From an uncultured Clostridia bacterium (GTDB taxonomy: Bacteria; Bacillota; Clostridia; Oscillospirales; Ruminococcaceae), in the NCBI GenBank assembly GCA_947627875.1, contig CANQXS010000009.1, positions 29,208 through 93,207 on the forward strand: DNA of 64,000 nucleotides. Direction: 5' to 3'. The position numbers and the translations under genes were made by a program. A model generated the notes under the pieces. It made no database searches and had not been told where the DNA came from. It worked only from the letters and a program-made list of their open reading frames with translations. Positions 53,453 through 64,000 of the stretch are shown one piece after another. Every line of letters begins with the position of its first letter. Position 1 is the first letter of the stretch.

Positions 53453-55717
53453 GTGAATGTGAAAAATACCGAAAGAAAGCGCTTTTATAAGGTCTTCGCG
53501 CCGATGCTTTCGCTGTTTCTTGTGCCGATACTTGCCGTTATAATAATAGCCTTCGCGCTCCCGCCGGTCTACGACGGAACCTTTTTGGGCGAGCTCTCCG
53601 AAAAATACGACCGCCTCGAAAGCTCGGAAGGACCGAAGATAGTTATCGTCGCAGGGAGCTCTGCCGCCTTCGGGCTCGACAGCGGGCTGATATCCGAAGA
53701 ACTCGGGTATGACGTGGTAAACTTCGGGCTTTATGCCAACCTCGGCACAAAGCTTATGATGGACCTCTCGAAGGCAAATATCAACGAGGGGGATATAATG
53801 ATACTCGCGCCGGAGCTGAATTCTCAGACTCTCTCGCTTTATTTCAACTCCGAGACCGCAATTCAGGCTTTAGACGGGAATATGTATATGCTCAAAGACA
53901 TTGATTCCGGCGAATACGAGCGGCTCATCGGGGCATCGTGGGGCTTCGCGGGGGATAAGTTAGGATACATTTACAGCGGAACGCTCCCCGAAAACGCTGG
54001 CGCCTACCGCAAGGAAAACTTCAACGAATACGGCGACAACACCTTCGACCGCCCCTATAATATCCTCTCGGGGTACGGCAACGCCATCTCCCTCGGTTTC
54101 AGGACTGATTACACCGACGGCGTTACCACCGATTACGAGGAATATATCGACTATGTAAACGACTATGTGAAATACGTCCGCAAAAAGGGCGGAGAGGTTT
54201 ATTTCAGCTTCCCGCCGATGAATAAAGAGGCGCTTGCGGGTGTCTCGGACGAAGATATCGAAGATTTTTACCGCAATCTCGTTCTTTCGCTCGACTGCAA
54301 GGTAATAAGCAACATCTATGACTATATCCTCGACGACGGCTATTTCTACGACTCTGAGTTCCACCTCAACAACTCCGGCGTGACCGTCAGAACGGTAAAG
54401 CTTATCGACGACATCAGGCGAGAAATGTCCTCCGACGAGGTGGCGATACCGGTAAGCGAGCTTCCTCAGCCCGCGGGCAAGCGCCCCGACTGCGAAGATT
54501 TCGACCTCGTAAGGCTTTCCGAGGGCAGGGGCTGGGCGATAACCGGCGTTACCGAAACAGGCCGCGAAAAAGCGTATCTCACTATCCCCGACGAGATAAA
54601 CGGGATCCCCGTTACAACGATTTCCGAGGGAGCCCTTTCGGGCTGCGGCAGGCTCGTCCTTCTGACGCTCGGGAAGAATATCGGCGTTATCGAGGAGGGC
54701 GCCGTTGAACGTGTTGCGAGCCTTGGCGGGGTCATAATCCCCCAGGGCGCCGACCCGCGCCTCATAAGTCTGCCCGAGCTCGGCTTCGGAGAGGGCTGCG
54801 CCGAGGGCTTTAAGCTGTATGTTTCGCCCTACGATTACGATGCGTTCAAAAACACAGACGCCTTCAAGCGCTATGCGGATATCATCAGCCTCGAGGAAAG
54901 CTTTGAATATTCGACCGACCCGAGCGGGAGCTACGCGATAGTCGTTTCTCTTACCGACAACGGAAAGATGCGCTCAGAGCTCAGCATACCCGCCGAGCAC
55001 GACGGTCTGCCCGTCAGAATGATAGATATGGACGCCTTCGACGGCGCTGTTCTGCTCGAAAAGTTAGAGATAAGTAAAAATATAAGGGAGATATCGCCCT
55101 ATGCCTTTGCAGGGGCTAAAGAGGGGCTCGAGATCCACCTCGCGGCGGGAACGCCCCTCGGCGAGCTCGTTTTGCCCGAAAGCCCTTCGGCTCTTGGTCT
55201 TAAAGAAATCAGCATTTTCATCGACTGGGAGGAATACGAAGATTATATCCTCTCTGACGTCCTGCCGGAATACAGAAAGATCGTCACAAGCGACAATATG
55301 TATCTTAAGCTCGAAAGAGCCGACGACGGCTCGTTTACGGTCACGGGACTTAGCAACCTAGGAAAGCTCCGGGACGAAATAACGATACCCGATACCGTCA
55401 GCGGAACGCCTGTCAGGACTATAGCCGCCGACGCCTTCGCCGATACCCGCTTTGAAAAGCTCACCCTCGGCAGAAACGTTTCGAGGCTCGACGGCTGGGC
55501 GCTTCGGGGCTCGTCGGTGAAAGTGCTCATCATCCCCGAGGGGATAGGCGCGGGCGACGTTTCGGTGCCGAACAATATGTCGGAATCCCTCGCGACCGAC
55601 GGCTGCGACCCCGCGCTTAAGATTTACGTCGACCCCGAGTTCTACGAGGAATACGCGGGCGACTACTTCTGGGGCGACTACGGGCGATTCCTGGAAAAGG
55701 GATACCCCGAAGAATAA
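53453..55717 (+). CDS. AlgJ-like SGNH protein with C-terminal BspA-type leucine-rich repeats (GTG start)
   Basis: GPKIVIVAGSSAAFGLDSGLISEELGYDVVNFG, EFHLNNSGVTVRT; then repeated IPDEINGIPVTTISEGALSGC-type LRR_5 units. Confidence 0.78.
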   Translation: MNVKNTERKRFYKVFAPMLSLFLVPILAVIIIAFALPPVYDGTFLGELSEKYDRLESSEGPKIVIVAGSSAAFGLDSGLISEELGYDVVNFGLYANLGTKLMMDLSKANINEGDIMILAPELNSQTLSLYFNSETAIQALDGNMYMLKDIDSGEYERLIGASWGFAGDKLGYIYSGTLPENAGAYRKENFNEYGDNTFDRPYNILSGYGNAISLGFRTDYTDGVTTDYEEYIDYVNDYVKYVRKKGGEVYFSFPPMNKEALAGVSDEDIEDFYRNLVLSLDCKVISNIYDYILDDGYFYDSEFHLNNSGVTVRTVKLIDDIRREMSSDEVAIPVSELPQPAGKRPDCEDFDLVRLSEGRGWAITGVTETGREKAYLTIPDEINGIPVTTISEGALSGCGRLVLLTLGKNIGVIEEGAVERVASLGGVIIPQGADPRLISLPELGFGEGCAEGFKLYVSPYDYDAFKNTDAFKRYADIISLEESFEYSTDPSGSYAIVVSLTDNGKMRSELSIPAEHDGLPVRMIDMDAFDGAVLLEKLEISKNIREISPYAFAGAKEGLEIHLAAGTPLGELVLPESPSALGLKEISIFIDWEEYEDYILSDVLPEYRKIVTSDNMYLKLERADDGSFTVTGLSNLGKLRDEITIPDTVSGTPVRTIAADAFADTRFEKLTLGRNVSRLDGWALRGSSVKVLIIPEGIGAGDVSVPNNMSESLATDGCDPALKIYVDPEFYEEYAGDYFWGDYGRFLEKGYPEE

Positions 55718-55730
55718 AGGCATAAAAAAC

Positions 55731-55754
55731 CGCCGCAGCTTTAAAACTGCGGCG
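55731..55754. terminator. Hairpin terminator between SGNH-LRR gene and tRNA-Val
   Basis: CGCCGCAG-CTTTAAAA-CTGCGGCG. Confidence 0.65.
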
Positions 55755-55756
55755 AA

Positions 55757-55833
55757 TGGTGGAAGCTGGCGGGCTCGAACCGCCGACCTCCTGCGTGTGA
55801 AGCAGGCGCTCTGACCGGCTGAGCTAAGTTTCC
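55757..55833 (-). tRNA. tRNA-Val(CAC), CCA encoded
   Basis: Minus strand GGAAACTTAGCTCAGCCGGTCAGAGCGCCTGCTTCACACGCAGGAGGTCGGCGGTTCGAGCCCGCCAGCTTCCACCA. Confidence 0.95.
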
Positions 55834-55941
55834 TCGGACGAGCAAATACAGTATAAATCAAAAAACCGTGTTTGTCAAGGTTGACAATAAAATTTATTTA
55901 TGTATAATCATATACAGAACATTATAGAAGGGGAGAAGAAT

Positions 55942-57433
<1,492 letters not shown>

Positions 57434-57454
57434 CATCTGTTTCAAGGTGATTTT

Positions 57455-58024
57455 ATGTCGTTTGCCGAAATATTTCTTATAGGCGTCGGTCTTGCGATGG
57501 ACGCCTTTGCCGTATCGGTCACAAACGGAATGTGCCGCAGCGGAAAGCCCCTTGTCATCGCGCTTTCGGGCGGGCTGTGCTTCGGGCTTTTTCAGGGCGT
57601 TATGCCGGCTCTCGGCTACGCCCTCGGCTCGACCTTCTCTCAGTATATCGAGCGCTACGACCATATAATCGCGCTGGTGCTGCTCGGATATATCGGCGGA
57701 AAGATGATTTACGACGCGATAAAGGGCGAGGAAAGCTCCGCAGGAGGCGGAAAGCTTAAGCTTTCGGAGCTGTTATTGCAGGGCGTTGCCACGAGCATCG
57801 ACGCGCTCGCGGTCGGGGTCTCCTTTGCGGCGATGCTGAGCGTCGGGAAAATGGCGGCTTCGGCGGGAATCATCGCGGGGACTACCTTTATCATCGCCTT
57901 TGCGGGAGCTTTTATCGGCAGGCGCTTCGGCAGCATTCTCAACGACAAGGCTCAGCTTGCGGGCGGGCTTATACTCATAGGAATAGGAGTGAAGATATTT
58001 GTCGAGCACACCTTCTTCTCATAA
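57455..58024 (+). CDS. mntP: Manganese efflux pump MntP
   Basis: LIGVGLAMDAFAVSVTNG, GVATSIDALAVGVSFA; 6 TM. Confidence 0.93.
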   Translation: MSFAEIFLIGVGLAMDAFAVSVTNGMCRSGKPLVIALSGGLCFGLFQGVMPALGYALGSTFSQYIERYDHIIALVLLGYIGGKMIYDAIKGEESSAGGGKLKLSELLLQGVATSIDALAVGVSFAAMLSVGKMAASAGIIAGTTFIIAFAGAFIGRRFGSILNDKAQLAGGLILIGIGVKIFVEHTFFS

Positions 58025-58661
58025 ACTCATCATCTTCGACCTCGACGGCACACTCGTCGATACGATAAAAGACCTCACTTTCGCGGTAAACGAAGCCCTT
58101 GCCTCGTTCGGATTCGGCGGCAGAAGCTGCAAAGAGGTCACCGATTTCGTCGGCAACGGCACCTTAAAGCTGATAGAGCGCGCTCTGCCGGAGGGCAAAA
58201 AAGACCCCGAGACCGTTTCCGCGGTCCACGCGGCTTTTACCGAGAGCTATTCGCGGCATTATGCAGACAGCTCGCTGCCCTATTCGGGGATGTATGAGCT
58301 CGTAAAGGAGCTCAAAGAGCGCGGGTTTAAGCTCGCAGTCCTCTCGAACAAGCCCGACAGGTTCACAAGGGAGCTCGTCGAAAAGTTCTTCGGCGGGCTG
58401 TTCGACGTTATCCTCGGGAGCTCGGAAACCACTCCCCGCAAGCCCGACCCGAAGGGCGAGCTGAGCATAATCGCCGGTTTGGGTCTCGCGCCGGAGGAAA
58501 CGCTTCATATCGGCGATTCCGACACCGACGTTATGACCGCTCACAACGCCGGAGTAAAGTGCGTCGGCTGCACATGGGGTTTTCGTTCCCGCGAAACGCT
58601 CGAAAGGGCGGGAGCGGATTTCTTCGCTGACAAGCCCTCGGATATACTTAAAGCGGTGTGA
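57999..58661 (+). CDS. gph: HAD hydrolase, phosphoglycolate phosphatase-like
   Basis: IIFDLDGTLVDTIKDL, LAVLSNKPDR, HIGDSDTDVMTAHNAG; overlaps mntP by 26 nt. Confidence 0.9.
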   Translation: MSSTPSSHKLIIFDLDGTLVDTIKDLTFAVNEALASFGFGGRSCKEVTDFVGNGTLKLIERALPEGKKDPETVSAVHAAFTESYSRHYADSSLPYSGMYELVKELKERGFKLAVLSNKPDRFTRELVEKFFGGLFDVILGSSETTPRKPDPKGELSIIAGLGLAPEETLHIGDSDTDVMTAHNAGVKCVGCTWGFRSRETLERAGADFFADKPSDILKAV

Positions 58662-58686
58662 ATCCCGAAAAAATTTAAAAAAACAG

Positions 58687-58715
58687 TTGAAAAAATATTT
58701 TCGATGTGTTATAAT
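58687..58715 (+). promoter_or_regulatory. SigA promoter of the pheST T-box leader
   Basis: TTGAAA (58687), 17-bp spacer, TATAAT (58710). Confidence 0.75.
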
Positions 58716-58729
58716 GCTTCTTGTCACAT

Positions 58730-58966
58730 AAAACGCGACGACTGAGAGAGTAAGCCGCAGAGGTCTCAAAGAGAGGGGAGCAAACGCTGAGAGCGCCCCA
58801 TTCCGAAGCTGCCGAAGTTCACTCACGAGCGGTTCCGCTGAAGCCGTAAGGTTGTAGGCGGGGACGATCCCGCGGCGTTAACGCGGTAGGGAGTGTTGGC
58901 TCCCAAGGGTGGTTTATAAGCATAGCTTAAGGTTATGTCCCGTTTCGGCGGGGCATTTTTGTTTGA
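58730..58966 (+). promoter_or_regulatory. T-box leader (Phe-responsive) with terminator
   Basis: GAGAGAGTAAG (AGUA-type motif), GCTGAGAG, putative UUC specifier near 58818, AAGGGTGGT T-box core (58905-58913), terminator hairpin 58937-58960; upstream of pheS. Confidence 0.88.
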
Positions 58967-59118
58967 GACGAAAGAGAAGACTGTGCCTTTGACAGTATTC
59001 TCGGTCTCGGCTTTATCGGCGACATTGTCGCATGGGCGCTTTGGCTTGCCTGCGTAAAGATGAAAAATAAGGGCGCGTAAGCGTCCCTCGGAAAATATAC
59101 CGAAAGGAAGAAATACCA

Positions 59119-60138
59119 ATGAAACAAGCACTTGAAAAAATCGAGCTTGCCGCCCGCGAGGAGCTTTCAAAAATAGCCGATCCCGCCGAGCTCGAAGCCC
59201 TGAGAATCAAATTTCTGGGCAAAAAGAGCGAGCTCTCTGCCATTATGAAGCAGATGGCGGGGCTTTCCGCCGAAGAGCGCCCCGTTATCGGTCAGCTTGC
59301 CAACCGCATAAGGACCGATATCGAAGAGGCTGTCTCCGAGAGAGCTGCTCAGCTTAAAGCCGAGGCGTCGGAGAGAAAGCTTAGGGAGGAGCGCATCGAC
59401 GTAACCCTGCCCGGAAAGGCCCCGAAGCTCGGAAAGCTCCACCCGATGGACGCCGTTATGCGCGAGGTCGAAGACATATTTATCGGAATGGGCTTCGACA
59501 TCGCCGAAGGTCCCGAGGTAGAATACGATTACTACAACTTCGAGGCTTTGAATCTTCCGCCGGATCACCCCGCGCGCGATACGCAGGACACGTTTTACAT
59601 CACCGACAATATCCTGCTCAGGACCCAGACCTCTCCCGTGCAGATCCACGTTATGGAAAATCAGAAGCCTCCTATCCGCATAATCTCCCCCGGCAGAGTT
59701 TACCGCTCCGACGCCGTCGACGCTACCCACAGCCCTATCTTCCACCAGATAGAGGGGCTCGTTGTAGACAAGGGGATAACTATGGCAAACCTCGTCGGAA
59801 CGCTCGATATGCTTATGAAGCGGCTTTACGGCGAGGAGTGCAGGATAAGGCTCAGGCCGCATCACTTCCCGTTCACCGAGCCTTCGGCGGAGGTCGATGT
59901 CCTCTGCTTCAACTGCGGAGGCAAGGGCTGCTCGATGTGCAAGGGCGAGGGATACGTTGAGCTTTTGGGTGCGGGAATGGTCCACCCCAAGGTGCTCGCC
60001 AACTGCGGCATCGACCCCGAGGTTTATTCCGGATTCGCGTTCGGGCTCGGGCTTGAGAGAATAGTTATGAGAAAATACGGCATCAACGATATGAGGCTTC
60101 TTTACGAGAACGACCTCAGATTCCTTGAGCAGTTCTGA
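59119..60138 (+). CDS. pheS: Phenylalanyl-tRNA synthetase alpha subunit
   Basis: [63 protein letters not shown]. Confidence 0.97.
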   Translation: MKQALEKIELAAREELSKIADPAELEALRIKFLGKKSELSAIMKQMAGLSAEERPVIGQLANRIRTDIEEAVSERAAQLKAEASERKLREERIDVTLPGKAPKLGKLHPMDAVMREVEDIFIGMGFDIAEGPEVEYDYYNFEALNLPPDHPARDTQDTFYITDNILLRTQTSPVQIHVMENQKPPIRIISPGRVYRSDAVDATHSPIFHQIEGLVVDKGITMANLVGTLDMLMKRLYGEECRIRLRPHHFPFTEPSAEVDVLCFNCGGKGCSMCKGEGYVELLGAGMVHPKVLANCGIDPEVYSGFAFGLGLERIVMRKYGINDMRLLYENDLRFLEQF

Positions 60139-60154
60139 TAAGGAGGCTGAGTTT

Positions 60155-62545
60155 ATGAATCTTTCAATGAAATGGCTTGCCGACTATGTAAAGATAGGCG
60201 CTGAGCCGAGAAAATTCTGCTACGACCTCACTATGACCGGCTCAAAGGTCGAGGGCTATGTGGTAGAGGGCAGCGATATAAAGAACGTTGTCGTCGGAAA
60301 GCTGCTTTCTGTCGTCCCGCATGAGAATTCCGACCACCTTTTGGTCTGTCAGGTAGATGTCGGAAAGACCGAACCTATCCAGATAGTCACCGGCGCAAGC
60401 AACGTAAAGGCGGGGGACCTCGTCCCCGTAGCGCTCGACGGCTCCGACCTGCCCGGAGGCGTCCACATCAAAAAGGGCAAGCTGAGGGGCGTTGAGTCGA
60501 ACGGAATGCTCTGCTCTCTCGGGGAGCTCAAGCTCACTAAGCACGACTTCCCCTACGCCATAGAGGACGGCATATTCATCATTCAGGAGGACTGCAAGCC
60601 CGGCGACGACATTCACGACGCCATAGGCTTGAACGACACCTCGGTTGAATTCGAGATAACCTCTAACCGCCCCGACTGCCTTTCGGTAATAGGGCTTGCG
60701 AGGGAAGCCGCGGCTACCTACTGTCTGCCTTTTGACCCGCCCGAGCCGAAATACAAGGGCATTTCGGGCGATATCGGCGAACTCCTCAACGTTACCGTCG
60801 AAAACGGTACTCTCTGCAAGCGCTATATCGGCGGCGTCGTTAGAAACGTAAAAATCGAGCCCTCGCCGAGATGGCTCCGCGAGAGGCTCAGAGCCTCGGG
60901 CGTAAGACCGATAAACAACCTTGTCGATATAACCAACTACGTTATGCTCGAATACGGTCAGCCGATGCACGCCTTCGACGCCCGCTATGTTTCGGGTCAC
61001 GAAATTCATGTGAGAAACGCGAAAGCCGGCGAGACTATAACCACCCTCGACGGCGCAGTCCGCGAGCTTTCGCCCGAAATGCTCGTTATCGCCGACGCCG
61101 AAAAGCCCGTCGCGGTAGCGGGGGTAATGGGCGGCGAATACAGCGGAATTATGGACGACACCGTCGACGTTATCTTCGAGTCCGCCTGCTTCGACGGAGC
61201 CTCCGTCCGCAGGACAGCTAAAAAGCTCGGAATGAGGACCGACTCTTCGGCGCGTTTTGAAAAGGGTCTCGACCCGAAGGGCTGCATGCCCGCTATACTC
61301 AGGGCGTTCGAGCTCGTCGAGCTCCTTAAATGCGGCGAGCCGCTCGACAAGGTGATCGACAAGGGCGACCGCAGCCGCGAGCGCAAGACCGTCGACTTCG
61401 ACCCGAAATGGATAAACCGCTTCCTCGGAACGGATATCTCCCGCGAGGATATGATAGGCTATCTCGAGAGGATAGGCTTTGAGGTCGTGCTGAATAAGGT
61501 CGTCGTGCCGTCGTTCAGGGTCGATATCGAGTGCAAGGCAGACGTCGCCGAGGAGGTCGCGAGGTTCTACGGCTACAACAACATCGTCGGAGCCGAGCTC
61601 ACAGGCGTAGCCAACGCGAAGCTCACCCCGAAGCAGAAGCTCCTCAGAAAAATAGAAGCCGCCTGCACCGCCCTCGGGCTCTACGAAATCGAGACCTTCA
61701 GCTTTATCTCTCCCAAATACTACGACAAGATAAACCTTCCCGCCGATTCAAAGCTCCGCTCGGGAGTTACGATAACCAACCCCCTCGGCGAGGATACCTC
61801 GGTTATGAGGACCACCGTTATGCCTTCGCTCTGCGAGGTCTTGGCGCGCAACTATAACTACCGCAACCCCTCCGCCGCGATATTCGAGCTCGGAAGCGAA
61901 TATATCCCGACCGAAGCGGGCAAGCTCCCGGTTGAGCCGGTGAGGCTCTCGATAGGTCTTTACGGGAACGGCGCGGATTTCTACACCGTAAAGGGTATAA
62001 TCGAAGGCATTTTCGGCAGCCTCGGCATCGACGGCGTTGAATACGAAGCTGCCGCCGAGGGCTGCGGCTTCGACGAGCTTTCGATGTTCCACCCGGGGCG
62101 CGTAGCCGTCGCAAAGATAAACGGCAAGCCGCTGGCTATCCTCGGCGAGATGCACCCCGCCGTCGCCGAAAACTACGGCATAGGAACAAGGACCTACTGC
62201 GCGAAGCTCAACGTCGCCGAGCTTTTAGACCTCGAGACCGCCGAGCGCACCTATAAGCCTCTGCCGAAATATCCTGCCGCAACGAGAGACATTTCCCTCG
62301 TCTGTGACGACGACGTACCCGTCGCGAGCCTCGAAAAGCTCATAAGGGGAGCGGTAGGAGACGTGCTCGAAAAGATAACCCTCTTCGACGTTTACAAGGG
62401 CGAGCAGATCGCCGGCGGAAGAAAATCCGTAGCGTTCTCAATAGTTATGCGCTCTGCCGACGGGACCCTCACCGACGAGCAGGCGGACGCCTGTATGAAG
62501 CGCGTGAGAAAGGCTTTGGACGGCGCGGGCGCGGAGGTCCGCTGA
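60155..62545 (+). CDS. pheT: Phenylalanyl-tRNA synthetase beta subunit
   Basis: tRNA-binding domain, B3/B4 domain, anticodon-binding C-terminus; follows pheS. Confidence 0.97.
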   Translation: MNLSMKWLADYVKIGAEPRKFCYDLTMTGSKVEGYVVEGSDIKNVVVGKLLSVVPHENSDHLLVCQVDVGKTEPIQIVTGASNVKAGDLVPVALDGSDLPGGVHIKKGKLRGVESNGMLCSLGELKLTKHDFPYAIEDGIFIIQEDCKPGDDIHDAIGLNDTSVEFEITSNRPDCLSVIGLAREAAATYCLPFDPPEPKYKGISGDIGELLNVTVENGTLCKRYIGGVVRNVKIEPSPRWLRERLRASGVRPINNLVDITNYVMLEYGQPMHAFDARYVSGHEIHVRNAKAGETITTLDGAVRELSPEMLVIADAEKPVAVAGVMGGEYSGIMDDTVDVIFESACFDGASVRRTAKKLGMRTDSSARFEKGLDPKGCMPAILRAFELVELLKCGEPLDKVIDKGDRSRERKTVDFDPKWINRFLGTDISREDMIGYLERIGFEVVLNKVVVPSFRVDIECKADVAEEVARFYGYNNIVGAELTGVANAKLTPKQKLLRKIEAACTALGLYEIETFSFISPKYYDKINLPADSKLRSGVTITNPLGEDTSVMRTTVMPSLCEVLARNYNYRNPSAAIFELGSEYIPTEAGKLPVEPVRLSIGLYGNGADFYTVKGIIEGIFGSLGIDGVEYEAAAEGCGFDELSMFHPGRVAVAKINGKPLAILGEMHPAVAENYGIGTRTYCAKLNVAELLDLETAERTYKPLPKYPAATRDISLVCDDDVPVASLEKLIRGAVGDVLEKITLFDVYKGEQIAGGRKSVAFSIVMRSADGTLTDEQADACMKRVRKALDGAGAEVR

Positions 62546-62764
62546 GCGGTTACAGTCTCACAAAACAGGCAAAGGAAATTTATTCAATTTTTACAAATCT
62601 CTTCGGTGGGTCTTGTTATTTGAAAGCAAATGCGTTATAATAAACATATGTGTAATCCGCTGTTCGGATCGATTCTGAAAAACCGGACCGTGAGCATATA
62701 ATAACCTGCGGCGGAATGATTTTCCGAATTATCGCCGCGTCGCCGATAAGGAGGCTTGACTGTT

Positions 62765-63016
62765 ATGCGCAACGACCAGACTATGACTTTCTCGGTTAAG
62801 CAGGATCACAAAGACGAGATAAAAAAGACCCTGACCGCCGTCTATGAGGCGCTTTACGAGAAGGGCTACAACCCCGTGAACCAGATAGTCGGTTATATCC
62901 TTTCAGAGGACCCGACCTATATCACCACCTATAACAACGCACGCAGTCTGATACGCCATATTGACCGCGATGAGCTGCTTCAGGAAATGGTGAAAACCTA
63001 TCTCGGCGCAAAATAA
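62765..63016 (+). CDS. ireB: IreB family regulatory phosphoprotein (UPF0297)
   Basis: MRNDQTMTFSVKQDHKDEIKKTLTAVYEALYEKGYNPVNQIVGYILSEDPTYITTYNNAR. Confidence 0.95.
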   Translation: MRNDQTMTFSVKQDHKDEIKKTLTAVYEALYEKGYNPVNQIVGYILSEDPTYITTYNNARSLIRHIDRDELLQEMVKTYLGAK

Positions 63017-63025
63017 AAAGAAAGT

Positions 63026-63060
63026 CCTCCCGCTCCGAAAAGGAACGGGAGGATTTTTAT
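63026..63060 (+). terminator. Terminator of ireB
   Basis: GTCCTCCCGCTCC-GAAAA-GGAACGGGAGGATTTTT. Confidence 0.8.
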
Positions 63061-63095
63061 GCTTTTTGAAAAAGGCTTGACCGAAAACTTTTAAG

Positions 63096-63725
63096 TTACG
63101 GCTGCGGCGATTCGCTCGAAACAACGTCGTCGAAGCTGCGCCCCTTTAGGCTTACGAGCTTCTCGGTCAGAACCCGCGAAAAGCCCGCTATAAGCGCCTC
63201 CTGAATTACAAAGCTCGACACAAGGTTCTCGCCGGTCTTCTCGGGATTCAGAACGTCGGTCGCGCATTCGCGGACTATCGTCGTGAACAGCTTCGCGGCG
63301 GCGCGGTGCTTTATAACGTAGTCGCGGTAGAGCTCCTGGACGCTCTCCTCGGGGAGCTCGTTTGAAAGCATCTCTTTGACGATATTTATGCTCACCGCCT
63401 GCTTCAGCGTTAGAATTATTATCAGATAGGCGATATGAACGCGGTAATAGCGGCGCTTTACCGGCGCGGGCATAATTTTCAGCCTGACATAGTTGTTGAC
63501 CGACGAGGCGGAGAATATCTTTTCGTCCGAAGCCGAGCCGTCCTCGGCGTCCTCCTTTTCTTCGGCGGGCGAAATGAGCCCGAGATACTGCGATAGCAAA
63601 ACTATGACCTGGTCCATATAAAGCCCGATGTCGGGGATATTCTCCCAGCTCGGCAGGCTGAACCCGTCCATAGCGCGCTCCCAGCGCAAAAGCTTGTGGG
63701 CGATAAGCTCCTTGTCGTAATTCAT
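63096..63725 (-). CDS. DUF1836 domain-containing protein
   Basis: MNYDKELIAHKLLRWERAMDGFSLPSWENIPDIGLYMDQVIVLLSQYLG; RBS GGAGG. Confidence 0.8.
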   Translation of the reverse strand: MNYDKELIAHKLLRWERAMDGFSLPSWENIPDIGLYMDQVIVLLSQYLGLISPAEEKEDAEDGSASDEKIFSASSVNNYVRLKIMPAPVKRRYYRVHIAYLIIILTLKQAVSINIVKEMLSNELPEESVQELYRDYVIKHRAAAKLFTTIVRECATDVLNPEKTGENLVSSFVIQEALIAGFSRVLTEKLVSLKGRSFDDVVSSESPQP

Positions 63726-63828
63726 ATTGCACCTCCGTTTTCGGCAAAACTCAATATAATAGTAAATTATAGCATATCTTGAACTTATTTGCAAGATATT
63801 TTAGTCGAAAATATTTGTGATTTATCTC

Positions 63829-63861
63829 TTGACAGACCGTATCTAATATGCTATATTAGAT
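63829..63861 (+). promoter_or_regulatory. SigA promoter with palindromic operator over the -10
   Basis: TTGACA (63829), 17-bp spacer, TATATT (63852); ATCTAATATGCTATATTAGAT palindrome 63841-63861. Confidence 0.75.
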
Positions 63862-64000
63862 GTAGTAATATTGATATTCACTATTTCTTGATATTTCACC
63901 AAAAATTTACACCGTCTGAGAGACCGAAAGTCTAATGGTGTGATGTCAATAGTGCGATGATAAGAAATTTTCAACAATGGACATCTAAAATCGGGCAAAG

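Overview
This window looks like a chromosomal segment of a gut-type Clostridia (Oscillospiraceae-like) bacterium; the taxon is inferred from gene content and style only. It is dominated by extracellular glycan use. Main blocks, in order: the 3' end of a GH53 endo-galactanase; a complete malto-oligosaccharide/starch operon (solute-binding lipoprotein with a C-terminal carbohydrate-binding-like domain, MalF/MalG permeases, MsmK-type ATPase, GH13 amylase lipoprotein, membrane-anchored pullulanase); cardiolipin synthase; a GT2-GtrA / phosphodiester glycosidase cluster; an XRE regulator plus GH2 beta-galactosidase pair sharing a 26-bp repeat; a ZIP transporter; a giant (about 1478 aa) secreted CxxC-repeat protein with an exact 255-bp DNA period; an AraC regulator / solute-binding lipoprotein / Fe-alcohol dehydrogenase cluster; a solute-binding lipoprotein translationally coupled to a hybrid histidine kinase; tRNA-Arg(CCU) followed by an inverted-repeat-rich intergenic island; TrkH/TrkA K+ uptake followed by a candidate structured RNA; a GH30 endo-galactanase-like and a GH98-like enzyme; an MBOAT plus two AlgJ-like/SGNH proteins carrying BspA-type leucine-rich repeats in opposite domain order; tRNA-Val(CAC); tgt, mntP, gph; a T-box-controlled pheST operon; IreB; and DUF1836. 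The leads I rate highest are the permuted LRR/SGNH O-acetylation locus, the permease-less SBP plus hybrid kinase pair, the hairpin island after tRNA-Arg, the orphan RNA candidate near 43.54-43.67 kb, the 26-bp repeat flanking the XRE regulator, and the giant CxxC repeat protein. All family calls come from reading motifs by eye; no database search was run.
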